DNA of 64,000 bases from Diplocarpon mali. Taxonomy: Eukaryota; Ascomycota; Leotiomycetes; Helotiales; Drepanopezizaceae. The stretch is from the NCBI GenBank assembly GCA_024741835.1, contig JAENRP010000058.1:116255-180254 (forward strand), given 5' to 3'. The notes beneath the pieces are model-generated. The model was not told the DNA's origin, did no database searches, and worked only from the letters and a program-made list of their open reading frames with translations. Shown here one piece after another: positions 30,886 to 43,802 of the stretch; within the stretch, counting starts at the first letter, position 1, and every line of letters begins with the position of its first letter. The translations under genes and the position numbers were made by a program.

Positions 30886-31584
30886 GCCTGTCTAGACATC
30901 TACCAGCATCTTGGGGTGCTTCAGGCTTTGGAAATGCCAAGTGCGGTTGACACTCGCTATCAGAGTACGAGAGGCATTTAGGCCAGAAAACTTTCAGAAA
31001 CATCGCGCTCTGGCGTTCGAAGATTGGGGCTTCGCCTGGCAAAGTGCTGAAGAAGGCAGAAAAACGGAGTTTCAAGTGACCAGCCTGCAGCACATCATTG
31101 AGTAACACTGGCAGAAGCAGGACAGATAAGCTGGGCTGGGCAGAAATAACTAAAGCTGTTAAAATATGTGTGCTTAGTGTAAACCTGGGTCGTTGTGTGT
31201 ATAATTTTCCACAAGCCTCAAGAGCACGCGAGAGCTCCAGCTCACACCGGCCAATGGTGAATTGACGAATACGATCATGTGACTCATGCGATTTATCACA
31301 GCGCGCCTGTGAGCTATTCCACGGATCGCGTCGCGTCTTCCCCACCAGCATCGAATCCCCAACAACTATCGCGACAACTCTTGGACAACGAGTTTTATCT
31401 TGCCTCGCCTCCGCAAGCTACTAAAACTGGCCATTAATCTGCGAGGTATTCAAGCTCTATCTAGCCGCACGCACTTCTGCGGAATTAAACCTCCGGTCTT
31501 TAGATACTTGGCACCGCACCAACGACGACGACCTACCGATTCCGGGCATTGCCCACCCATAGCTGAACAAAACCGCAGGCAAAG
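30886..31584. other. Intergenic, presumed promoter of the APSES gene
   Basis: About 700 bp with no supported gene. The minus frame 30755-31351 is open but overlaps the APH remnant and has no motif. The right part should contain the promoter and 5' UTR of the APSES factor. Confidence 0.45.
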
Positions 31585-33757
31585 ATGGTGAAGCCGGTCG
31601 GTCCTGGGGTTTTCTCTGCGACTTACAGTAATGTATGCGCCCGGCTACCCTACGTAATTGCGGCTGCTGCTGACGTGTAGTAGATTCCAGTCTATGAATT
31701 CCAGTTCGGAGAAGGTCTTAAGGAACATGGTAGGCCATACTCTCCTGCTTGCTTCTTTGTGCGCCTGTACTTAATCTTGTGATCAGTTATGCGCCGTCGC
31801 GGCGACGATTGGATCAATGCGACACACATCCTCAAGGCTGCTGGATTCGACAAGCCAGCCAGAACCCGTATCCTCGAGCGCGAAGTGCAAAAGGAGACAC
31901 ACGAGAAGGTTCAAGGTGGATATGGCAAATATCAAGGTGCGCTGCGCGGAACTTGGAAGAATGTCTTTCTTACCCTTCACAGGAACTTGGGTCCCTCTGG
32001 AGCAAGGCGAAGCTCTGGCGCAACGCAATAACGTCTACGAAAAGCTGCGCACTATATTCGAGTTTACCCCTGGCAACCTAAGCCCTCCGCCTGCCCCCAA
32101 ACACACCACTGCTAAACCGAAGCAGCCCAAGAAGCCTGCCGTCCCCAAGTTCGCAATACCAAGTGAGGCCCATACGCCCGCGGTGAAGGATGAAGACAGC
32201 GCTAACAGCATAGAACCAGTGACCGCACCACAGCGCATGATCCAAGATGATTATGACGATGCTTCCCAGATGGACAATGAAAGTATTGCTGATGATACTA
32301 CTGTGGCCTCTGCTTCCTTTATGGGTGAAGATGACCGATATGACATGATGCCACAGTCGACTGGTAACCGCAAACGAAAACGCGAGGAAAATTACCAATC
32401 AGCTAGTGATCGTGACCATGTCCTCTATTCCGATGAGCTCCTGGATTACTTCATGTTGGCTCATACCCACGGCAGCCAAGGTCCCAAACCTGAACCACCT
32501 GTCAACTTCCGGCCGGACTGGATAATCGATAGTGACTCCCACACTGCTCTTCACTGGGCTGCCGCCATGGGTGACGTCGAAATCATGAGAGAGCTAAAGA
32601 GATTCGGAGCCAATCCACTTGCGCAGAACATCCGCGGCGAGACTCCGCTCATGCGATGTGTGCTATTCACAAACTGCCTGGACAAGCAAACTATGCCGGC
32701 AGTTGTCCATCAATTGATTGATACTATTGATTGCGTCGACTTCTGCCACTCTACAGCCCTCCACCACGCAGCTGCGATGACGGTCAGTCGCCAGAAACAC
32801 CAATGTGCTCGGTACTACCTGGATATCATCCTCAATAAAATGCTCGAGGTTCTTGAACCAGAACATCTCAGCCGCATCATCGATGCAAGGGATGTCAACG
32901 GCAACACCGCCATCCATATCGCTGCCAAGAATAAAGCACGCAAGTGTGTTCGGGCTCTGATGGGTCGAGGAGCTAGGACCAATATCCGAAACATTGATGG
33001 CATTACCGCTGAGGACCTCATCCAAGAATTAAACGAAAGCCGGAGACAGGAGCGACAACCGCAAGGCTCCTCCTCCCCATACGGGCCCGATTCCCGATCC
33101 GGATACGAGATGCCCGAAGAGCCAAACCGCAACGTACAGCATCACGTTTCCGAAGCCGCCATGTCAATCGAGAATCGTGTCACATCTATCATGCTCGAAA
33201 AGTTCTCGCACCTGGCCAACTCTTTTGATGATGAGTTGATTGAAAAAGAAACTTCAGAGCGGGAGGCGAGAAGAATATTGAAGAGCACTATTCAGGAACT
33301 AGAATCGTCGAGACATCAGATTCAGGAAATTGTATACCTCGGTGAGAGTTCTGAAGTTGCAGCACAATCAAAAGAGCAGCTGGCTCAAGTCGAGCAGGCG
33401 GTGACGGCATTGATCGAGAAACAGCAGCAAATCAGACTCTGGTCCCATTCCCAGCTCCAGGAGAGCAGTAGTAACGGACACCTGATGACTAGCGAAGACG
33501 ACGTCGAGGAACAAATCCGGCTGGCAAAGGCGCTTGATGAAGAGGTCAATAAACGGGGGTCTTGGGTGGTCAAGTTTCGAGATGCGCTGAGCGTGGCTGG
33601 TGCAGGTGAGAAGGGCGACCAGTACCGAAGACTTCTTTCCAAATGTTTAGGCGAGGACGCAGAGAACATGGACGAGAACATTGACATCTTAGTCAAGTCC
33701 CTCAACGAAGAAGAACATGGCCAAGATGGCGAAACTGTCGCTCCTGATGGTTCTTAA
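31585..33757 (+). CDS. mbp1: APSES/ankyrin cell-cycle transcription factor, MBP1 type
   Basis: Four exons: 31585-31632, 31684-31729, 31787-31936 and 31983-33757, giving 672 aa. The three small introns (51, 57 and 46 bp) lie within the DNA-binding domain. Joined, they read [68 protein letters not shown] and [16 protein letters not shown], a complete APSES domain at residues about 15-110. Ankyrin repeats occupy about 265-425 ([46 protein letters not shown]). The C-terminus is rich in Gln/Glu and likely coiled coil. MBP1/SWI4-type factors pair with SWI6 in MBF/SBF complexes and drive G1/S genes from ACGCGT-type sites. The subtype is called from the close APSES sequence. The intron 1 acceptor is the second TAG (ending 31683), because this restores the family sequence. 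Confidence 0.94.
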
Positions 33758-36512
33758 TTTCGCCTGCAATGTATGTTTGCTATTGACTTGATCTAGTCAT
33801 CTGGTTGATCTTTGCTCGCCATTTCAATAATCCTTCTAGGATCTTGGATCGCAAAGAATGCTTGCATACTAGTCTGTGAACGGCGTTTGCCTCTGTCGCA
33901 GTGTTATAGTATATGCAAGCAAGGGATTTTCTAGCATTTCGCAGGGCGACACAAGGGCACAGGATTCACGAATTCTCAATGACAGCATCACAGAATTTTT
34001 TCTCCAACGCCACATTGGGTTTGGAGCTGATGCGGTTAGGAGTCTTTCTGGATGGCTCTTTGTATCTCTGAGCGATCAATGCTTTGTTATTATGCTCAGG
34101 GTCCGGCCCGCTGGTCTCTAGGCCTTGTTTGTTTGGCTAGCAACTCGTTCTTTGGTAGCGAGAGGACAAAGAACGTATTGCTTGTTTGTTCCCTGGCAGA
34201 GAATGAGGCATTGTTCGTTGTTCAAGGCCCCGCGGGATGGCAGATGGTACATAACGCAACGGAACACTCTCACATCAACGTCTTTCCCTTCCACATATCT
34301 TGTGCTTGCGCTTACTGTGGCAAAGCCCAGCTATTGCCAACCGCTATCCATTGCCGCTCAAAACTCGAGAAGACAAAAGAAATGGCCAGATCCTACATGC
34401 GGAAAGCAAAGCCACGCACGGAAATCCGGTCCACCGCCCAGACCGAACCATCCAAGCAGGCTACCTGCACCTCCATCTCTACCTCCACCTCCCCGCCCCA
34501 GCCATCCTTCCGCCGGCCCAGGCCAAGCCTCGAGCCCTTCATCTTCGACCACCACCTGATAAACGGCCTCGTCCCCAACAGAGACCGCGGCGTCGTAGAC
34601 ATCTTCTGCACACTCGCCCGAGCCCGAGCCGTCACGGTGCCGCATGCCCAGCCAGCCAGCGTCGCCCGAACGGTGAGACGAGGCGATGGGCAGGTCCGGG
34701 CTCTGGACCTGGGGGCAGCACGGGCTGCGGGAACTGGGAGGGGAGAGAGCCAGACAGGCAGAGGAGAGGAGGAGGAGGAGGAGGAGGAGGAGGAGGAAGA
34801 GTCGCGGGCTGGTGGGATGCAGATGTGTTCGCGGGATAAGGGGCGGGCGAGGGAAGTGGTGATGCTGAGGTGGTGGAGGCTCCGAGGCTGAGCGCACGTG
34901 TACGCAAGCATATAGAGAATCATCTCCTGCTGCCGGCTCTTCCGAGCTACTTCTTGTTCCTCTTGCTCGCGACCTCCCCCCCCTCTCTCGTGCGATGGGA
35001 GTCGTGGATACGGAATCCGCCGACCACCGTTCGCTATCGAGATTTGACTCCAAGCTGACCAGCGCGGTTTGACCCCTTGACTCCCAAACTGGTTCGGCGG
35101 TGGGCGGCGAGGCAGGTAGCATTGGGATCCCTCTGGTGGAACAGAGCAGAGTTCGGTATTCCTCACCTCCCGAGGGGCGCTTGAGACGTGCTCAGCATGG
35201 GAATTGCAGATTGCCAAGCTGCCGGCGGAATCCAACCTCACATGAGAGAAGCCCTTGCGTGACTGCGTGGTTTTCGCAGGTAGGTGTCTACGGCCGGTTG
35301 GGTCGACGTCTTGCAGTTCAAAGGAAAGGGTACCTCTGGTACGGGTTGGCACGCGTCGGCAGAGTACGACCAAGAGATATTTTTTTCAGATGTCCGGACG
35401 TCAAGTACTTCTCTCCCCAAGATTCCACACAGCAAGACCAGGAGCGCACATTGAACGCCAAAAAAAAAAAAAAATAAGCCATCTCTTGCGTCTCTGGCCG
35501 TTCTATCTCTGCGCGGTGCCTTGCCCTGTGCTACTAAGCCTGGGTTATGTTTACGAAGCGTGTATATCTTGTGTTGGGCGCCTTGGATTACCACCGCATA
35601 TCTCCTCTCTTCTGGTCATTTGAGGTGTTGGTTCGAACGCGTGAGAACTAACACCCTTGTGTGGGAAAAGGGAAGAAGAATGTGAGCAATATACGCTCCG
35701 GTCGGTACGTAGTAACAGGTACTTATTCACAGGATCTGACTACGACCAGTCGAAGGTTTAGAGCTAGTCCGATATAGCTAGGCTGCTCTTGCTCTGCAGA
35801 CGGTTATGCTTCCCTCCAAGTCCAGAACTGTATCCGTGTCAAATGTTTTCATACCAATACGGCTCATCCAGGCTGCAAGAGTTAATAAGAGCTTAACGCG
35901 AAAGAGAAGCATGACATAGAATATGATGAATTATTGAGATTACATGAGAAACAAGATACTCAAGAGTAAGAATCTCGCCTAATTGAAGCGCTAATGAATC
36001 ATAGCATACTTTCGTGATCGTCAATTGATCCTAGACCGTTAGACAAACCTAGATAGTCAACACGAGGTCTTACCAGGTAAACCGTTGAAGATCCGCTCAT
36101 CGCATACAGCTTGTTCCCGGATGGTACTGAGGTACTGGCCGGAATACCACGATTGCTATTTGGTAGTTTCCGAAGACATGTTGTCGATTTGTAGGCATCG
36201 CTACGTGGGTATTTCCACGCATCATATTACGCTGCCTTCTCTACTGCCAGAACGTGGTTCGTGATCCAATCTCGCCTCAGAAATCCACAGCTGAATGTGG
36301 TTTATGTTCGCCACGGGACTGACTGGGTGCATGTTGGTACAGGTTGCATGCATTAATGTTACTCCTTGCCCGGGTCGGTGCCAAAAGCTCTGCCGTGAAG
36401 CTTCTTGAAGGGGGCGCCGGTAGCGAAGGTTCGTCCAGGGATCTTCAGGTCGTCACTCCATCACCATCCGTTACATCTCGTCCTGTAGCTTCAGATCGCT
36501 TGGACTGTCTGA
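33758..36512. other. Gene-free or unresolved 2.75 kb
   Basis: Long frames exist on both strands at 34052-35373, but all are low-complexity (Pro/Arg/Ser/Glu runs). They are driven by GC skew and a GGA repeat, with no motif. A 15 bp A-run starts at 35460. 35650-36300 is AT-richer and featureless. Confidence 0.45.
34767..34797 (+). repeat. (AGG)n microsatellite
   Basis: About ten AGG units encode a Glu run on the plus strand and a Leu/Ser/Pro run on the minus strand. They inflate several spurious open frames. Confidence 0.85.
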
Positions 36513-38055
36513 CTACCAAGTGCCCTGGGTAGCCTTCGGGTGCACATCACTACTGCTCTTGTGGTTGTCGCGCTGACCCCTCGATTCCTCAAAAACGTGA
36601 ACCCCGCTAGAGACCAAGATCCCCTTCTCGGGCGGCTCGCGTGGTGGCTCCAGGTTCTGCATTCTCATCATGGCGTCTTCGCTATCACTGTATGACAGGC
36701 TGTCCGGCCGGTGCTTGCGGCGCGGATTCGACTTGGCGGAGGAGCCTCCGCCGCCGCCACCACCGATCGTCCGAAAGCCGGTCGGGTTGTTGCTGTTTGC
36801 TTTCGTCGAGCCGGCTATACTGCCGAGCCATGGAGCAAGCCAGGCTTTGAGAAGAGGGAATACCATCGGCAGGCTGGTCACGATGACGGAAACGAATGAC
36901 TCCCGCATGGTCCACTGAGCGCCCAACCTGGCGCCATCAACCGGATCCTTTGTGGAGAGTCAGTGATTTCCAGCCCGACGCGAGCACAAGGTACAAGGTG
37001 GAAGAATCGAGGCTTACGGTCTCGACGTAGATCACCTTCAGTATGGCGCAGATCAGCACGAATACGCCAGCTCCCAGGACAAAGGAGGCGGCCAGCTTCT
37101 TAGCCATCCGTAGATTAGTCGACCATAACATGGGGAGCGGGACGAGCATGAGGTAGATGTCGGTGATCAGGCTCGAGATGAATGTAACCCAGACCATGGG
37201 GCGAGTGAGCGCCACCTGACAGCGACCTGGGTAGTTTGTCAGCGGCCCCCCGAGACGTGAGCCGAGCATGATTTGACCTACTCCCAGGGTCCGGTTTGAT
37301 CTGCCAGTACTTGTGCAATGGGTGGCATGCTGTGTAGAGCGTTATGATCGATGCAGCAAAAGTTACTCCGACGATCCCGAAGCCGATGAAGATACGGACG
37401 CGCCAGAATCTACTGATCCTGTCCTGGGTGATGTTCAGCGGCCGAGGAAGCATTGAAGGGACGGGCACACGATACCATCAATCTAAGGTAGAACACGAGC
37501 ATAGCACACTTGAGCGTGAAGATCAAGGCCATGTACGTCGTAGTCCCGGCAAGATGCAACTTGGAGCCAACGACCCTGATTCGCAAACATGCCTGGTCAG
37601 CCGGTCCGCTTCCCCATGGTATACTTTTCCTGGGTGTGAGCATACCTGAGATGATACTGTCTCGAGCTGGGGTCCAGGGCGGCCCGCACTTCGGGCGGCA
37701 TGCTGTCGTTTGCAAGGGCATTGGAATAGTTCATCGTGAGATACGCTATTACCGTCAGGCCCGTGTAGAGCAGCTGCGCCGTCGGGTCTCGTCAGCTTTC
37801 GCAAGTCGGCGGGATCCTGGGGCGCGGCCGGCGGATACGCACAATGGCAAGCCACACGATGTAATCGTCTGCTTGGAGATTCCTCCCCCCGACGGACTGG
37901 ATGCGTGCATACGTGCGGAGGGCCGTGAAAGTGACGGCCACGGCGTAGGACGTGAAAGCTTCCGTGTTGAACTCCTTCTGAGCCGCGGCCAAGGCAGCGG
38001 CCACAGCAGGAGGCACGGCGTCGGCGGCAGCTCTCGTCGTGAGATCCGACCACAT
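36513..38055 (-). CDS. SAT4-type fungal rhodopsin-domain membrane protein
   Basis: Six exons: 38055-37843, 37773-37646, 37575-37476, 37423-37282, 37226-37018 and 36947-36513. Introns are 69, 70, 52, 55 and 70 bp, all GT-AG. The joined frame is 408 aa. It has seven likely membrane segments: FTSYAVAVTFTALRTY, LQADDYIVWLAI with LLYTGLTVIAYL, TTTYMALIFTLKCAMLVFYL, VRIFIGFGIVGVTFAASII, PMVWVTFISSLITDIYLMLV, LAASFVLGAGVFVLICAILK and ESFVSVIVTSLPMVFPLL. The order and the CHPLHKYWQIKPDPG and DIYLMLVPLPMLW blocks fit the fungal rhodopsin (SAT4/PTH11-related) family. Members are plasma-membrane proteins, some GPCR-like; no ligand is implied. The cytosolic tail has a Gly run and an acidic SYSDSEDAMMRM motif. 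ATG 38055 was preferred to an in-frame ATG at 38184, whose extension is not family-like. Confidence 0.88.
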
Positions 38056-41000
38056 CGCGGCGAGGTGGGTGAGGGAGTTCGGCTGGTCTGGCACGCGCAC
38101 CGTGGGAGACGGAGGTAGACGCTCAAATATGTGGGCGCTCGTATCTCTCCAAGTCTCACGGCGACCGGTCCCTTCACGGTGCAAGCATAGTACCGTCGGT
38201 CAAAGGATACCCAAGGGAGCTTCATGACAGAGTTCTGCTCACCGGCCCTCTCTCTCGCAGGGCCGGGCCAGTACGCAGAGAATGAAGGCCATCTGGTTCC
38301 CGCGAAACCACTCATTAGACGGTCCTCGCTACGCGTACAAGTGGCTGACGACGAGGCAGCTATTGGCTAGACAGGGAAGCCCCAGATGCAAGCAGAAGCA
38401 TAATAGATCAATAGAGTCTCCTGATCGCTTGAAGTTTATACCGGTAGAGCAGATTTGATTGCGCCTTGCCATACCGCAGCTGTAGATCCTAGTTGTGTCA
38501 TGTTGACGTTGGCTTGGCGCCTAGGCAAGCTCTGCGACGACCTGGAGTAGCACGCGTGCGCGTTGACAACATAGCGGACGGGAAAAGCAATCGTTCTAGC
38601 CGCACCAAGGTGTGCGAGCAGCAGATATCATGTTCTGGAAGAAGACTGCTGCGAAGGAGAAAAGATTCAATCAACTTGCGCGTGGAAAGGCGACGGCCGG
38701 AGGCTGGTGTATACGCCCAGACCGCGGCAGCACCACGCTCCCACCCTTACCACCCAGCTGGTTTGGATTTCAGGTATACGGCACGGCACCAAGAAGGGGA
38801 GGCCAAGGAGGGGAGGCCAAGGAGGGGACGAATTCTCCGAAGAAGCCAAACGAGCTATGAACGTCAACAAGGGGCTCGGCCAATCAATATGATTTCGATT
38901 TCGACTATCGCAGGATCCGCAGCTCGCGTCGAAAGACGACTAAGAAGCAATGCTACGGCTGAGTCTGCCGCATTTTATACTTTCCTGGACTATGAATCTT
39001 CGTCTAGAGATGGACTTTTCAAGTCTCTCTAGACACAGTAGGGCCGTTCTTCGGTTAGGCCCCGCTCAAAAGACAATAAACCCCTGGATTACAAAGCAGG
39101 GTGGGGCGATCACGTCTTGCGAGATGGCTGACACAGTCTTATTCCCCTGCCACCCCGCGCCCCTCTCCCATCCAGCTTCAATGACCAATTTTTGGCCGTG
39201 GCAAGGCGAACGATTGACTGTGGAACATTGGTTTTATTTCGCGTTCAGTGGATCAAAACGCGGCTGAAATCCGTAGAATACGATTGGTCATGACCATCCA
39301 GAATCGCAAACGAAGTGCTTGGAGTAAGTCAGACGCTCTCAAACTTCAAATTATTACTCCGGACTTCCAAAATAGCAAGAATATGTTCTTCAAAAAAATT
39401 CGAGCGCGGTCGACCACGCCGAAGACAGCTCTTTAGCTATTCGGATCATTGATATTTAAAATTATAGCTAAGAGTGGAGTACAATTTATAGGTTTTTGGA
39501 TCGACTGTGCTTGAAATTAACAAAATCGGGAGTCTTCAGAGAAATGGTTAACTTCAGACAGGTTCGATAAGCGTGTATTTGAGGAGAAAAGCTTGTCATG
39601 ATTACTTCAAATCCTGAGTAAACCATACGTGGACGCGCTGCTTCGACCAGATACGGTATCTAGCTCAAACCCACCTGAACACAATCGAAAGATGTCCAGT
39701 GCTTAGGCTGTGGAAAGACAGGAAAACTCGACAACGATCGCCTGCGCTCTAGGCCGATATTCTACTCCCGTCCTATTTCATTTCCCGTATTAATTATGAG
39801 TTAAAATCCACTTAAGACTCTATTATCAAAAGAAATTGAATACTCGGCGAACGACGTGTACTATTTGAAATTGAACTATTACGTTGCACATTACGAGAAG
39901 GCATATTGCGAATTGATTTATTTAGGCTTTGAAAACTCGCGGATAAGGTACGGGCCAAGGAAGCCTTGACTCTCAAATTACGTACCGAAGCGTCTTACGG
40001 GAGCTGTCGCAGCACCAAAGAATAGCCGATGTTCACACATATTACTAGAATACTACAGCATCCGTCCGCCCAAACACGGGCGACAAGTCTTTCTCGCGGA
40101 GTAGAGCATGCGCCTGATTCCCTGCAACTGACACATTACAATACCTTCTTCATTTACCGCTGTGCCACAGTATCCCCTCTCCGTTACCCTGTTTGAAGTG
40201 CTAAGCTCCTGACGGGGGCAAAGGCGAAATAATAACTTTCAAGAGGGCGAGGAGTACCCTAGTGATTTGTTACACATCCGCCAGAAACTACTGATAATTT
40301 CCAGGAATGTTGCATGTCAACTTTTCGTTTGGGCTGCACGCAATCTTCGGCCGAAGCTAATCGGTTCCATCCTAGGTGAAGCCTGGTTTTCTCGGAAAGT
40401 TATTGGAGATTTCTAAACTAAACCGGGTCTAAATTCACTTTGTCTTAAGCATCGGGACTTGTACATCTCCCCTAGAGCTGCCGGATTTCTCCCGAATTCC
40501 ATTAACGTTGTTAGTCCGATGTAACTCGCCACCTAGAGTGCTCGAGTCTCAGTGCCTACTCCCTTTCGTACGGAATAGCATATCCTACCATGCAACCCCC
40601 CTGAAAACCACCCTTGTGCACATGCTAATACATCCATAGCTTGGCCTAGAACGCATACAAATCTCTATAGTAGCCAATGGAATGAAGATTACAGTTCATA
40701 CGATATCTGACCTTGAGCTCTCCCGGGTTACAGAAAGTGACAGTAAGAATTTGGAATTGACGTCTAGATACTTTTACAGATCTACGAGCTGGAGCACCTC
40801 AAAGTTGCTATGAAGGCCCCTCTCTTAGAATAGCGATCTGGTGCAGTGGTGGAGGATGTTTCCCATGTTGCTAGAGGGCAGTGGCTTACTGGCAATGGAA
40901 CAATCCTGTTGATATTATCAAGTGGTCATCTTAGTTCTTTTATCCTGTCTTGAATAACATGGTAGTATCTAGATCTTGCATCATATTATCTTGTCATGTT

Positions 41001-41822
41001 AAAACTCTCTGCTTGCTTGTCATGGCCTTCGATATCATTCAGGAAGGAGTCGACTTCGTTTGATGTCTACACGGCGTCTTTTGCTGCACTTGGAACTGTT
41101 GTCAATTCTGATATTATTAGTAGACCACCTTGAACTAGGTAGTAAGAGTAGCCTTGATAATTTTTAATCACGCATGTGGTAATCAAACTGCAATGGTATG
41201 GTACAGAGATGATGCGTGGCACTAGGCGATGTTTGGCGCTGCCACGAAGGTAATTCAGCTCCTACGCTCCTGTTACATGGCTGATAGCTGCCTCGGTCCT
41301 TTAAAACATAACAAGTCTCAACATACCCAGCCAGAGTCCATACTTCGAAGATTGAATGCGCTTCTAATATGTTGACTTGGCTAAAAACTGCCAGCGTAAT
41401 AGGTATATCGTGGAGAAACTCCAGTCCGCTTGTTGAACTCAAGTTTTTCTCTGATAAATCCAAGTCTTACAGAAATCTATAACCTAGACAAGATCGAGAA
41501 AGCCAGTATTGACAAAAGTGACAGCGATAAAGCGGTTTAAATTGGTCACGTGACACTTGTAGATGCCGGGTCTGACTCGTGAGTGATGACCGCTTTCATC
41601 CCCCCAACCACCTCACTTTGCGTTTCAAAGTCCGGCTTCTCGTCCCGGGAGCAGCACAACATATCGTTGATTAGCGAACCTCAGTCGCGCATTTGATCGA
41701 GAGGTCCTCGAGGCTTAGGGTCTGGAGTTCCATAACAGCTGTCCTTGAGTCTTTCTTGTTGCTTCACGATATCTTTACCGCGACGCGTACACGGCCATCA
41801 CCGCCCTATCATTATCGAAATT
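38056..41822. other. 3.8 kb without a supported gene
   Basis: 38500-39030 has a plus frame of 179 codons with no motif and a short tandem GGGGAGGCCAAGGA duplication at about 38796-38827. 39250-41500 is moderately AT-rich with only short frames (minus 41164-41463, 99 codons, unrecognised). The last about 200 bp should be the promoter of the M24 gene. Confidence 0.45.
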
Positions 41823-43284
41823 ATGGACGGATATGATGCCGAGAAGGAGGTTCGCAAGCCACTATTACCGGCGAGTAAGCTCACCCATCCGCTTGCTCAA
41901 AGGCCGCGAAGTAAAGCTGTAGCTCAGGCAGCGACACGGGTCTTGGTTATCCTCTTCCTAGCTGTTCTTACCTGTATGGCTTCGTTGGGGTTGTATTTAG
42001 CAGTCAATATTCTTGCCTCTAAAAAGCCGTCTGACAAACTTGAGCAATGCGCTTGGAAGTCTCTTCGGAATCACGTGCCGCTTCTGGACGTCCCCTCCAT
42101 CACCCGTCAGGAATTTCTCAGCCGTCAGCACAAGCTTGCCTCTGCTCTCGAGGAAGCGGGTGTCGATGCCTTCATCACTGAGCCTTCTGCTTCGTCGAGC
42201 TATTATGCCAATATCTCCGCCTCATTTGAACTGTCCGAACGCCCATTCCTCGTCATTCTAGACAAAACTGGTCAGTTCTCCTACCTGTCGCCGAAATTCG
42301 AAGTAGGACGTATTGCCCATCTCGATATGGTATACGAAGACAAGAAAGTTATTGAGTGGCCCGAGGAGGATTCGCCGTACGAGGTTCTAAAGAGAGAGAC
42401 ACGCTATAAGAAAGTCATGCTCGACGAGCATGCTCGCTTCATGATTGCGGCTGGTATTCAAGCTACAGGTATTGAGGTCGTGCCAATGTCGCAGGCTATC
42501 CAGTCTCTTCGTGCTGTAAAGACTGGCGCTGAGCTTGCCATCCTACGAGGAATTAACGAGTTTACGCTCGAGCTCGTCCGATCGCTTCAGAAATGCATCG
42601 AAGTTGGGATGAACCAGGAAACCGTCGAAGTTGCTGCGCACAATCTATTCTCAGCAGCTGGTGTCGGAAAGGGGTTCTGGGCAATCATTCTCTTTGGTGA
42701 GCAGGCAGCAGTCCCTCATGGTGGGTTACGTGGAAAGAAGTTGGAAGACGGAGAGTTCGTTCTGATTGATATTGGCTCCAAACTCCACGACTACGGAAGT
42801 GATGTCACTCGTACCATTCTGCCTTCAAAGTCTACAGTCAGCAAGGAGCTCTTGGGTATTTGGAAGACTGTGCACGCATCGCAGGACGTAGCAGTTAAGC
42901 TGATGACAATCAACGAAACCTGTTCGGTCGTCGATGCCGCGTCTCGTCAAGTTATCGTCGATGCCGGATATGGGCCATACTTCACCCACAGACTTGGTCA
43001 TGGCCTTGGTTTGGAAATGCATGAGCACCCGTATCTGAACGGCGCAAATGCGGAGAGGCTGAAGGCTGGAGAGGTTGTTAGCAACGAACCAGTAAGTTTT
43101 CCGTCGCATCGGTATAAATGAATCTAGCCAACGCGAACAGGGTATCTATGTCACCGGGGAACAGGCCAAGGTCCTTGGAAAAGATGCTGGATTTGGAGTC
43201 AGAATCGAGGACCCTATACTTGTCACAGCGGATGGAGGCTTCTCTATGACCGGTTCGCTGGCGAAGTCTCCTTACGAACCATAG
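41823..43284 (+). CDS. Membrane-anchored M24 metallopeptidase (Xaa-Pro aminopeptidase-like)
   Basis: Two exons, 41823-43091 and 43141-43284, with a 49 bp intron, give 470 aa. A single hydrophobic anchor lies near residues 41-66 (VLVILFLAVLTCMASLGLYL) after a charged N-terminus, a type II signal-anchor layout. A creatinase N-like domain follows (about 85-245), then the M24 pita-bread fold. All five metal ligands are present: Asp316 and Asp327 (LIDIGSKLHDYGSDVTRT), His393 (HRLGHGLG), Glu422 (VSNEP) and Glu446 (FGVRIED). The last ligand is in exon 2, so splicing is needed for activity. Such enzymes cut Xaa-Pro bonds or dipeptides using Mn or Co. The catalytic domain should face the endomembrane lumen, vacuole or outside. 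The ATG with the anchor behind it is the first in frame. Confidence 0.92.
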
Positions 43285-43802
43285 ATTGGAGAGGCTGTCG
43301 AAACCCAGTCTTGGACTCAAATAGTGCTAAAAGCTGAGAAATATAATTCCTCCTTTGTGCTTTGCGCTAGTTAGCTTTGCTGCCATGAGAACATGTGCTT
43401 TCTAGCATCTTTTCACCGAGTTTTCTTCACTCACCGAATTCAGGCGTTGCAAAAGCTTTCCTGTGTTGTGTTTGTCTTGTTTTGTGACAAGTTTGCCTTT
43501 GTATGCCTCGTAGCTCCATTCGGGTCCGAAACGCAGGGGTTGGCAAGAAGAAGGGTGGGTGTCTTTCTGTTGAAATGATCCAAGATACCAACAGGCCTAG
43601 AGATAGGCCAAGGCGGCTGTAATCATACCCTTTATCGATCGAAGAGGCCAGAAACGCCACCCAGACGCTAGAATGCGCGCAAGTACACAACTTCTCCCAT
43701 TTTCATACTCGGCATCGAAGTATAAGACAGTACCTCGTACCGTCACACCATGTCTTCCTTCTACAACCCATCATCAACTAACAAGGCTCCACATCTCACG
43801 AT
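43285..43802. other. Intergenic, no supported gene
   Basis: 518 bp between two plus-strand genes. Only short unremarkable frames occur. It should hold the M24 3' UTR and the promoter of the next gene. Confidence 0.5.

Noticed and set aside
30755..31351. 198-codon minus frame
   Set aside because: Overlaps the plus-strand APH remnant and has no recognisable feature or good start context.
34393..35373. 326-codon minus frame and the overlapping 254-codon minus and 279-codon plus frames
   Set aside because: Low-complexity Ser/Pro/Leu/Arg or Glu runs around a GGA repeat, several mutually overlapping frames, no motif.
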